The notes under the pieces are model-generated. The model had not been told where the DNA came from and did no database searches. It was given only the letters and a program-made list of their open reading frames with translations. Positions 32,013-39,606 of a stretch of 49,610 bases of DNA are shown here, one piece after another (position 1 is the stretch's first letter; each line of letters opens with the position of its first letter). Both the position numbers and the translations under genes were made by a program. Source of the stretch: Niabella sp. (lineage in GTDB: Bacteria; Bacteroidota; Bacteroidia; Chitinophagales; Chitinophagaceae); NCBI RefSeq assembly GCF_030150205.1, contig NZ_JASLGT010000019.1, positions 1-49,610 on the forward strand. Reading direction: 5' to 3'.

Positions 32013-33497
32013 ATGCAGGATAAAATAGAAAAAATAACCGCACTGTTTCAACAGTGGAACGGGCAGGCGCCGGACTCCGTGGATGTGTTGCAACAAGCGG
32101 GCAGCGAACGCCGGTATTTCCGTATCTGGAAAAATGGTCAGTCCGTTATCGGCACCTATGGCGCAAATATTAAAGAGAACGAATCCTTTTTTTACTTCTC
32201 GGAGCATTTCCGGGAACGGCAGCTTCCGGTTGCCAATATCCTGGCAATCAGTGCCGACCGGGCCTGTTACCTGCAGGAAGATTTTGGCAACATATCCCTT
32301 ATCAATCACCTGGAGGAACAGGGAGAATGTACACCGGTGTATGACCTGTTTAAAAAGAGCCTTGGCGAACTGGCCCGGGTACAGGTGCTGGGCGATAAAG
32401 GCCTGGATTATGACAAATGTTTAACCAATAAGGAATTTGGCAAGCAGGCGATTATGGCTGACCTGCTGTATTTTAAATATTATTTCCTGGATGCGTTAAG
32501 AAAGCCCTACGATAAACAGGCGCTCATTGATGACTTTGAAGCCCTGAGTACGTATTTAACACATACTGATCATAAATTTTTTATGATGCGCGATTTTCAG
32601 AGTCGCAACATCCAGGTGATGGAAGATGGCTCCGTTCATTTTATCGACTACCAGGGCGGTATGAAGGGCGCTCCCCAGTATGATGTAGCCTCGTTGCTAT
32701 GGCAGGCGAGGGCAAACTTGTCGGAAGGCTGGAAAGAGGCACTGCTGACGGATTATATGGATGCCCTGGAACCGTTGTTAAGCCGGCCATTGAACCGGAC
32801 GGCATTTGTAAGCCAGTATAACGGCTATGTGCTTATCCGGCTATTACAGGTGCTGGGTGCCTACGGGTTTAGAGGATTGTTCGAACGGAAGGCTCATTTT
32901 TTAACCAGTATTCCGCTGGCCTTAAAGAACCTTAGGGCCTTTATTCAGAAAAATGCGATGGGGATATCGGTACCGGAATTTGATAAAGTGCTCCGGCTTT
33001 GTATTGCTGATGAGATCATTGAACAGTTTACACCGGTACAAGCCACAGACGCAACGCCATTGGTGGTAAAGGTTTCCAGCTTTTCATTCAAGAAGGGGCT
33101 TCCGGCTACCGATGAGGAAAATGGCGGTGGTTTCGTATTTGATTGCCGCGGTATCTTAAATCCGGGACGGATCGAAAGTATGAAGACCAGGACCGGGCGC
33201 GATAAAGAAGTGATCCAGTACCTGGAGCAGCAGACAAAAATGCCCGAATTCCTGCACAGCGTTTTTGATGTGGTAGACATTACTGTGGAAGATTTTATAA
33301 AGCGGGGATTCGATAGCCTGATGGTAAGCTTCGGTTGTACCGGGGGACAGCACCGCAGTGTATATGCGGCGGATGCGCTGACCCGCCATCTGAAAAATAA
33401 ATTCAAAGTAAAAGTGGAACTGAACCACTGGGTGCAGGATGCAAAGAACTGGATCAATGAAGCGGTGCACAAAGATCCGGCAAAGGCCGCAAAATAA
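32013..33497 (+). CDS. AmgK-like sugar kinase fused to a RapZ C-terminal domain
   Basis: A 494-residue two-domain protein. Residues 1-340 are an aminoglycoside-phosphotransferase/AmgK-type kinase: 'GSERRYFRIWKNGQSVIGTYG', catalytic loop MRDFQSRNIQV (192-202, the usual leading His replaced by Met) and FIDYQGG (210-216). Residues about 349-475 match the C-terminal domain of RapZ: 'SFSFKKGLP', 'FVFDCRGILNPGR', TGRDK, and the hallmark GCTGGQHRSV (441-450). The RapZ P-loop domain is absent. AmgK phosphorylates MurNAc/GlcNAc in peptidoglycan recycling; RapZ-C of E. coli senses glucosamine 6-phosphate and binds small RNAs. The next gene is MurU-like, which supports an amino-sugar role. The joint function is inference. 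Confidence 0.9.
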   Translation: MQDKIEKITALFQQWNGQAPDSVDVLQQAGSERRYFRIWKNGQSVIGTYGANIKENESFFYFSEHFRERQLPVANILAISADRACYLQEDFGNISLINHLEEQGECTPVYDLFKKSLGELARVQVLGDKGLDYDKCLTNKEFGKQAIMADLLYFKYYFLDALRKPYDKQALIDDFEALSTYLTHTDHKFFMMRDFQSRNIQVMEDGSVHFIDYQGGMKGAPQYDVASLLWQARANLSEGWKEALLTDYMDALEPLLSRPLNRTAFVSQYNGYVLIRLLQVLGAYGFRGLFERKAHFLTSIPLALKNLRAFIQKNAMGISVPEFDKVLRLCIADEIIEQFTPVQATDATPLVVKVSSFSFKKGLPATDEENGGGFVFDCRGILNPGRIESMKTRTGRDKEVIQYLEQQTKMPEFLHSVFDVVDITVEDFIKRGFDSLMVSFGCTGGQHRSVYAADALTRHLKNKFKVKVELNHWVQDAKNWINEAVHKDPAKAAK

Positions 33498-33536
33498 AAC
33501 GGCAACTCGTTTCAGTGATTCAATGGAAGTGTATAA

Positions 33537-34283
33537 ATGAAGATCATGACGAACAAACAAACCTTTAATCAGGCCCTTATCTTCTGCGCCGGTCTGGGCA
33601 CGCGTTTTAAACCCTGGACCGACAAGCATCCGAAGGCCCTGGCGGTCATCAACGGAAAAAGCCTGTTGCAACGGAATATTGAATATTTACAACAGTATGG
33701 CATTACCCGGGTCATTGTGAATGTACACCACTTTGCAGATCAGATTGTAGATGCGGTGGAAAAAAACAAGGGCTGGGGCAGCGAAGTGCTGATCAGCGAT
33801 GAAACCGATGCGGTACTGGAAACCGGCGGTGGCCTGCTAAAGGCAAAGCCGCTTTTTACGCCCGGAGCACCGTTCCTGACCTGTAATGCGGATATCCTTA
33901 CAGACCTGGACATTCATGCGTTAACGCGGTTTCACAACGAAAACGATGCGTTGATTTCCATGACGGTCAGTGAACGGAAAACGTCCCGCTACCTGCTTTT
34001 TGATACCGAAAATACTTTGTGCGGATGGCGCAACAATGCCACCGGCGAAGAGCGGATCTCGAAAGCCGTTCCATCTATGCAGCAACGTTCTTATGATTGC
34101 GTGGTCGCATTTGATTATAACGTATTTGAACTCATTCCTTTTACCGGTAAGTTTTCGCTCATCGATCTGTACCTGCACCTGGCAAAGGATCACATTATAA
34201 AAGGACTGCCGCATAAAGACGATCGCTGGGTGGATGTGGGCAAGCCCGAAAGTGTTCCGGTGGCGGAGGCGATGTTCCCCTGA
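33537..34283 (+). CDS. Nucleotidyltransferase family protein (MurU-like)
   Basis: A 248-residue sugar-phosphate nucleotidyltransferase. It has the signature 'ALIFCAGLGTRFKPWTDKHPKALAVINGKSLLQ' (G-x-G-T-R...PK), 'ILETGGGLLKAKPLF'-like 'VLETGGGLLKAKPLF', and the metal-binding 'FLTCNADILTDLD'. It is closest to MurU/mannose-1-phosphate guanylyltransferase enzymes. With the AmgK-like kinase 39 bases upstream it would convert MurNAc to UDP-MurNAc, bypassing fosfomycin-sensitive MurA in known AmgK/MurU systems; here that is a prediction from gene pairing. Confidence 0.88.
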   Translation: MKIMTNKQTFNQALIFCAGLGTRFKPWTDKHPKALAVINGKSLLQRNIEYLQQYGITRVIVNVHHFADQIVDAVEKNKGWGSEVLISDETDAVLETGGGLLKAKPLFTPGAPFLTCNADILTDLDIHALTRFHNENDALISMTVSERKTSRYLLFDTENTLCGWRNNATGEERISKAVPSMQQRSYDCVVAFDYNVFELIPFTGKFSLIDLYLHLAKDHIIKGLPHKDDRWVDVGKPESVPVAEAMFP

Positions 34284-34303
34284 CACGCAAAGAAAGCCGG
34301 TGG

Positions 34304-34960
34304 CCGCAGATGCGCTGATTATTAAATCATATAAGGTTCAGCGGGAAAACGCGCGAAGCAATCTGTGCATCAGCGGCATTAAAAACACATAGCGGCCTGT
34401 TTAAAATGTATGTAGTGCTCAATACCGGTAAATTTGGCCGATGCATTATTGTGACGCCGCAGATGCGCTGATTACGGAGTCATTTAAGGTTCAGCGGAAA
34501 ACGCGCGAAGCAATCTGTGCATCAGCGGCATTAAAAATCATAGCGGCCTGTTTAAAATGTACGTAGTGCTCAACTCAATACCGGCGAATTTGGCCGATGC
34601 ATTATTGTGGCGCCACAGATGTGCCGATGAATTGAATCGTTTAAGGCTCAATGGGAAAACGCGCGAAGCAATCTGTGCATCAGCGGCATTAAAAACACAT
34701 AGCGGCCTGTTTAAAAAGCTATGTAGTGCTCAACTCAAAACGGGCGAATTTGGCCGATGCATTATTGTGGCGCTACAGATGCGCTGATTATTGAATCGTT
34801 TAAGGCTCAATGGGAAAACGCGCGAAGCAATCTGTGCATCAGCGGCATTAAAAAAACACATAGCGGCCTGTTTAAAAAGTATGTAGTGCTCAACTCAATA
34901 CCGGCGAATTTAGCCGATGCCCTATTGTGGTGCCGCAGATGCGCTGATTATTGAATCGTT
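34304..34960 (+). repeat. Tandem repeat array, about 4.2 units of 153-160 bp
   Basis: Units begin CCGCAGATGCGCTGATT at 34304 and 34457, with variants at 34613, 34773 and 34933. Periods are 153, 156, 160 and 160; the last copy stops at 34960. Each full unit holds an imperfect hairpin between CCGCAGATGCGCTGATT and AATCTGTGCATCAGCGG, then GGCCTGTTTAAAA and TGTAGTGCTCAA. Short open frames inside are by-products. The 748-base gap 34284-35031 has no gene. The hairpin core is shared with the MITE-like element at 25901. Confidence 0.85.
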
Positions 34961-34970
34961 CTCCCGCCTT

Positions 34971-34990
34971 GGCCAGTGTCCGCACTGGCC
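34971..34990. promoter_or_regulatory. Perfect 8-bp hairpin upstream of the AraC gene
   Basis: GGCCAGTG-TCCG-CACTGGCC, a perfect dyad 30 bases before the -7 box of the AraC-type gene, with no T-run. It could be an operator or a REP-like remnant. Confidence 0.4.
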
Positions 34991-35019
34991 GTCAAACGAA
35001 CTTGTTTGTTTGATTTCCG

Positions 35020-35027
35020 TAACTTTG
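35020..35027 (+). promoter_or_regulatory. -7 box (TAACTTTG) four bases before the AraC gene
   Basis: TAACTTTG then AGCC and ATG at 35032, the fourth gene with exactly this spacing. Confidence 0.6.
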
Positions 35028-35031
35028 AGCC

Positions 35032-35943
35032 ATGGAAAAACCAGAAACCGTCGAAGCATTCTATAAACGGATCAATCACAATACCTCCAAATTATCCCTT
35101 CATAATGTAGGGCTGGGGCTGGGGCATTTTAATATTTTCCCAAGATCATTCTGTTCCCCGCACACCAGCTATTCCCGGCGCGATTATTACAAAGTGTCCT
35201 ATATTATCGGCACCGGCAAATTGTATTATGCCAATCAATGGATCCATATCGACCGGCCTGCACTCATGTTTTCCAATCCCCTGGTGCCTTATTCCTGGGA
35301 AGCCGAATCGGCCGAACAGGGCGGATGGTTCTGTTTGTTTACCGAAGAATTTATCCGGCATGATGAGCGGATGATCAGCCTTCAGGATGCTCCTTTGTTT
35401 AAAGCGGGTGCCCGGCCGGTTTATTTTTTAAATGAACAACAGCAGGCGGAGATCAGTAATATTTTCCGGAAAATGGAAGCGGAGCTGCATTCCGACTATG
35501 CCCATAAGTTCAGCGTGCTGCGCAATTACCTGCACCTGGTCATCCACGAAGCCATGAAATGGAATGCAACGGCGGCATTTGAAAAGCCGGTCAATGCCAG
35601 TGCACGGATCACCCACCTGTTCCTGGAGCTGCTGGAGCGCCAGTTTCCCATTGACGCGCCGGATCTTACGTTACAGCTGCACAGTCCGCAACAGTATGCG
35701 CACCAGCTGTCCGTACATGTAAATCATCTCAACCGGTCGGTAAAAGAAACCACGGGCAAAACAACGTCCACGCATATTTCAGACCGGGTGTTAAAGGAGG
35801 CCATAGCCCTTTTAAGACATTCCGACTGGAATATTTCGGAGATCGCTTATAGCCTGGGCTTCGAATATCCTGCCCACTTTACTAATTTTTATAAAAAGAA
35901 AACTGGTCAGAGTCCCGCAGCCCTGCGGAAGGCAATTGTTTGA
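35032..35943 (+). CDS. AraC family transcriptional regulator
   Basis: A 303-residue regulator: an N-terminal cupin-like sensing domain (about 30-165, 'YKVSYIIGTGKLYYANQWIHIDRPALMFSNPLVPYSWEAE') and a C-terminal double helix-turn-helix (about 200-300, 'YAHQLSVHVNHLNRSVKETTGKTTSTHISDRVLKEAIALL...ISEIAYSLGFEYPAHFTNFYKKKTGQSPAALR'). The gene precedes an MFS exporter, an aldo/keto reductase and a metallo-beta-lactamase-fold gene on the same strand, probably its targets. The inducer is unknown. Confidence 0.95.
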   Translation: MEKPETVEAFYKRINHNTSKLSLHNVGLGLGHFNIFPRSFCSPHTSYSRRDYYKVSYIIGTGKLYYANQWIHIDRPALMFSNPLVPYSWEAESAEQGGWFCLFTEEFIRHDERMISLQDAPLFKAGARPVYFLNEQQQAEISNIFRKMEAELHSDYAHKFSVLRNYLHLVIHEAMKWNATAAFEKPVNASARITHLFLELLERQFPIDAPDLTLQLHSPQQYAHQLSVHVNHLNRSVKETTGKTTSTHISDRVLKEAIALLRHSDWNISEIAYSLGFEYPAHFTNFYKKKTGQSPAALRKAIV

Positions 35944-35995
35944 TTTTTGTAAGTATTGGTTTGATTGGGGTAACCGGGAAATAAAAGTGCCGCTC

Positions 35996-36003
35996 TAATT
36001 TTG
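35996..36003 (+). promoter_or_regulatory. -7 box (TAATTTTG) of the MFS transporter
   Basis: TAATTTTG followed by 17 bases to the ATG at 36021, so the transporter has its own promoter, separate from the AraC gene. Confidence 0.55.
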
Positions 36004-36020
36004 TGGCGTAAAACAACCAC

Positions 36021-37259
36021 ATGATCCCGACTCAATCAATGATATCCCGTCAACAACAACCCGGAGTAAAAAGACTGCAGGAAAAGAATAAAAGGGCTGC
36101 TACCCTCATTTCGTTCCTGCTCATTCCGCTATCCGGGCTCATCACCGATATCTACATTCCTTCCATGCCGCATATGGCGCAGGAGCTGCACCGGCCGGAG
36201 GGCGCAATCCAGCTTACCCTAACCCTTTTCCTGGTGAGCTATGGCCTGGCACAGTTCATTACCGGAAGCCTCATCGACAGTTACGGGCGGTTTCGCCTTA
36301 CATTGGTTTCCCTTGTGGTTTTTATCGCCAGCAATTTTGTAATCATTTTTACCCGGCAGATCGAAATGATCTATGCCATGCGTATTGTACAGGGCATTAC
36401 CACCGGTTTTATCATCGTGGCCAAACGGGCGTTTTTTGTAGATGTATATGAAGGCGAAGAACGGAAGCATTATCTCAGCCTGATGTCCATCGTGTGGTCC
36501 TCTGCACCCGTAATTGCGCCCTTTATTGGCGGTTATTTGCAGTTGTATTTCAACTGGCAGGCCAATTTTTACGTACTGGCTATTTATGGTACGCTCATGC
36601 TGGTACTGGAATGGATCTTCTCCGGGGAAACCGTTCCCGTATACCGGTCTTTTAAATGGAATACATTATGGAAAGACTATCGTTTCATGCTGCAAAGCCG
36701 CACCTTCGCTTATGGACTGCTGATCTGCGGCCTCTGTTATGGCACTACCATGATCTTTGGCCTGGCCGGCGCATTTATCATCGAGCACCAGATGCATTAT
36801 TCATCCGTAGTAGCCGGGTATGGCGCGCTGATAATGGGATTGGCATGGATGTGCGGGGGCTTCCTGGGTAAAGCCAGTTTAAACAAGGCCTTCCTGCCTA
36901 AATTAAGGAGAAGCAACGCTGCCCAGTTGCTGTTTACCATCGGCATGATTGTAACTGCGGTATGGTTGCAGAATTTATATACCCTGTTATTCTTTGCCTT
37001 CCTCATCCATGTATGTGTGGGCTTCATCTTCAATAATTATTTCGCCTATTGCCTCGGCCGCTTTCCGCAGATGGCGGGCCTGGCCAGCGGACTAAGCGGC
37101 GGTGCCAATTTTATTGTTACAGCCGTTACCAGTTATACGGTGGTAGGTCTGTTGCATCCCCAGTCGCAGGCAGTGCTGGGCTATGGATATCTTATCATGG
37201 GCATTATCGCGCTGCTGATATTACAGCTGCTGGTAAAAAAAGAACGGGCGCAGGTTTAA
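36021..37259 (+). CDS. MFS transporter, Bcr/CflA-type drug:proton antiporter
   Basis: A 412-residue inner-membrane protein with about 12 predicted helices. The first cytoplasmic side has the DHA1 hallmark 'LTDIYIPSMPHMAQEL' (here 'GLITDIYIPSMPHMAQEL'), followed by 'GPL'-like 'GSLIDSYGRFRLTLVS' (motif A region) and 'MRIVQGITTGFIIVAKRAFFVDVY' (motif C region). Bcr/CflA exporters move drugs or amino acids out using the proton gradient. A downstream ATG (36042) could also be used. The AraC regulator lies 77 bases upstream. Confidence 0.92.
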   Translation: MIPTQSMISRQQQPGVKRLQEKNKRAATLISFLLIPLSGLITDIYIPSMPHMAQELHRPEGAIQLTLTLFLVSYGLAQFITGSLIDSYGRFRLTLVSLVVFIASNFVIIFTRQIEMIYAMRIVQGITTGFIIVAKRAFFVDVYEGEERKHYLSLMSIVWSSAPVIAPFIGGYLQLYFNWQANFYVLAIYGTLMLVLEWIFSGETVPVYRSFKWNTLWKDYRFMLQSRTFAYGLLICGLCYGTTMIFGLAGAFIIEHQMHYSSVVAGYGALIMGLAWMCGGFLGKASLNKAFLPKLRRSNAAQLLFTIGMIVTAVWLQNLYTLLFFAFLIHVCVGFIFNNYFAYCLGRFPQMAGLASGLSGGANFIVTAVTSYTVVGLLHPQSQAVLGYGYLIMGIIALLILQLLVKKERAQV

Positions 37260-37429
37260 AGGGGTAATAATTTTTATGACACCAGCCGCAGTGCCCGTAG
37301 CAGCCGGGTTGCTACGCTCAGTTCATCGTTCCCCTCATCGCTCATCAGGTCCGTAATTAATGATTATTGATCATTCGCATCGCACCACTAAACATCTCAC
37401 TAACAACTTCTCACTAAAAAAAAATATAT

Positions 37430-38431
37430 ATGCAATACAGAAAACTAGGAACAACAGGAGAAAGCCTTTCCGCTATCGGGTTGGGTTGCATGGGTATGAG
37501 TTTTGCCTATGGTCCCACCGATGACACGGAGAGTATTGCCACCTTACACAAGGCACTGGATCTGGGTATTAATTTCTGGGATACGGCCGATATGTATGCC
37601 GATGGTGCCAACGAAGAACTGATCTCAAAAGTACTGGTGTCCAACCGCGACAAGGTATTTATTGCGACTAAGTTCGGGTTCCGTTTTAAAGACGGGGTGG
37701 CCGGGCCGGGCAATGCAGCGGGTACCTATTTCGATGGCCGGCCGGAATGGCTGAAACAGGCGGTAGATAAGAGTTTGCAGCGATTGAAGATCGATACCAT
37801 CGACCTGTACTACGCGCATCGGATAGACCCCAATGTACCGGTGGAAGAAATGGTAGGGGCCATGGCCGACCTGGTAAAAGAAGGAAAAGTACGTTACCTG
37901 GGGCTCAGCGAAGCTTCGGCAGCCTCCATCCGTAAGGCGCATGCCGTACATCCGATTGCAGCATTACAAAGTGAATATTCATTACTTTCTCGTGACGTGG
38001 AAGGAGAGATCCTTAATACCGTTCGGGAGCTGGGTATCACCCTGGTGCCCTATTCACCGCTTGCAAGAGGATTAGTGACCAATACCCTGGATACGACGGC
38101 CTTGGCCGATAATGATTTTAGAAGAACCCTGCCGCGTTACCAGCAGGATGTTGCCGAAAATAATAACCGGCTGGTACGGGAGTTTGCTGCGTTGGCGAAG
38201 GATAAAAGCTGTACACCGGCGCAACTGGCCCTGGCCTGGGTACTGGCCCAGGGTGATGATATCATCCCGATTCCCGGAACCAAAAAACGGAAATACCTCG
38301 AAGAGAACGCAGGCGCAGTGAATATTGCTTTAACAGCCACAGAGCTGGAGGCCATCGAAGCCCTGGTTAAAAAATACCCGGATACCGGTGCCCGCTACAG
38401 CGAAGGTGCCATGAAACTGGTGAATCATTAA
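37430..38431 (+). CDS. Aldo/keto reductase (AKR13-like)
   Basis: A 333-residue NADP-dependent reductase. Tetrad D51, Y56, K81 and H130 ('FWDTADMYADGANEE', 'IATKFGF', 'LYYAHRIDP'). The AKR13 pattern 'GLGCMGMSFAYGPTDD' at the start and 'YSPLARGLVTN' and 'IPGTKKRKYLEEN' at the cofactor end are clear. Enzymes of this group reduce reactive aldehydes and quinones; the substrate here is unknown. The gap before it (37260-37429) holds a CGTAGCA/TGCTACG hairpin (37296-37316) and no gene. Likely part of the AraC-linked set. Confidence 0.92.
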   Translation: MQYRKLGTTGESLSAIGLGCMGMSFAYGPTDDTESIATLHKALDLGINFWDTADMYADGANEELISKVLVSNRDKVFIATKFGFRFKDGVAGPGNAAGTYFDGRPEWLKQAVDKSLQRLKIDTIDLYYAHRIDPNVPVEEMVGAMADLVKEGKVRYLGLSEASAASIRKAHAVHPIAALQSEYSLLSRDVEGEILNTVRELGITLVPYSPLARGLVTNTLDTTALADNDFRRTLPRYQQDVAENNNRLVREFAALAKDKSCTPAQLALAWVLAQGDDIIPIPGTKKRKYLEENAGAVNIALTATELEAIEALVKKYPDTGARYSEGAMKLVNH

Positions 38432-38511
38432 GGTAACGCCGGAATTTTAAAAACAAAAAAGGTTATTGCAATATCGTACGTGAACAGAATGATTAGCCAG
38501 TAAATTAGATT

Positions 38512-39501
38512 ATGAACCGAAGAAAAATGTTAAGTGGCATAGCGCTGGCCGGACTGGCAGCGTCATTGCCGGTTGGAAAATTATCCGCCACTACAAAAGA
38601 AGCCGGTGCAAAAGACAGCGTAGCCGGTGGGTTTAAAAAATTAAAGATTGGTGATCTGGAATTGTTTGTATTAACAGACGGATTCTTACAGGATAAAAGC
38701 ACCTCCTTTGCGCCACATGCGGATATTGACGCTTTAAAAGAAATATTGGCGGCGAATTTTCGCAGTACGGAACAGGTGGAGATGGCCATGAACGTGCCTT
38801 TAATAAAAACAAAGGACCGACTGATATTGCTGGATACGGGTATGGGTGTTTTTGCTGACGGCAACACCGGCCTGCTGCTGAAAAGCATGAGGGATGCCGG
38901 TTTCGCAGCCGGTCAGGTTACGGATGTATTAATCTCGCACGCGCATCCGGATCATATTGGTGGTGTGGTCGATCCGCAAAATAACCTCGTGTTTCCAAAT
39001 GCAAAGATCTTTATTGCTAAAGCAGAGTACGACTTTTGGATGCAGGCAACCCTGGCCGATTTTAACAACAGCGCATTAAAAAAGGAGCCGGAGTTTTTAA
39101 AGATGTTCATTCCAAAGGTTCAAAATATATTAACCACTATAAAGCCCCGGCTGAATTATTATGATTTTGAAAAGCCGCTGTATGATACTTTTAGTTTTCA
39201 GCTTGCGCCGGGACATACACCGGGTCTTACACTAATGAAGATCACTTCAGGAGCGGATACACTTGTTTATATTGCGGATCTGATCCATTCTGATATCTTA
39301 TTGTTTCCCCACCCGGAATGGGGATTTTCCGGAGACACCGATCTTACCCTTGCGGCAAAAACAAGGAGGCGTATGCTGGAACGGCTCACAGCTGAACGGG
39401 TGCTCGTATGCGCGTATCATCTTCCCTGGCCAGGACTTGGGCATGCACGCGGGAAGGGCACTGCCTTTGAATGGGTGCCCCAGGTATATATGACTCCATA
39501 G
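38512..39501 (+). CDS. MBL fold metallo-hydrolase with Tat-like signal
   Basis: A 329-residue metallo-beta-lactamase-fold enzyme. The N-terminus MNRRKMLSGIALAGLAAS looks like a twin-arginine signal, suggesting export in a folded, metal-loaded state. The metal site is HAHPDH (H143, H145, D147, H148), then 'LAPGHTPGLTLMKI' and 'YIADLIHSDI'. The family covers lactonases, hydrolases and oxidases, so the reaction is unknown. It follows the aldo/keto reductase by 80 bases. Confidence 0.9.
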   Translation: MNRRKMLSGIALAGLAASLPVGKLSATTKEAGAKDSVAGGFKKLKIGDLELFVLTDGFLQDKSTSFAPHADIDALKEILAANFRSTEQVEMAMNVPLIKTKDRLILLDTGMGVFADGNTGLLLKSMRDAGFAAGQVTDVLISHAHPDHIGGVVDPQNNLVFPNAKIFIAKAEYDFWMQATLADFNNSALKKEPEFLKMFIPKVQNILTTIKPRLNYYDFEKPLYDTFSFQLAPGHTPGLTLMKITSGADTLVYIADLIHSDILLFPHPEWGFSGDTDLTLAAKTRRRMLERLTAERVLVCAYHLPWPGLGHARGKGTAFEWVPQVYMTP

Positions 39502-39606
39502 CATATAGCCTTTTGTACGGTCCTGGAGCAGTTTGTCATATTTTGCTGGTGCAAATGGCAAAAGACGTGTTATTTTGCTATTTTCATCCGGTAAATGTTT
39601 TTATAT

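Noticed and set aside
34557..34954. Two open frames of 65-76 residues inside the tandem array
   Set aside because: They are translations of the repeat unit and exist only because the unit length and composition allow it. They have no promoter and change with unit length.
34304..34960. CRISPR-like array
   Set aside because: The units are 153-160 bp with drift throughout; there are no short identical repeats separated by unique spacers and no cas genes.
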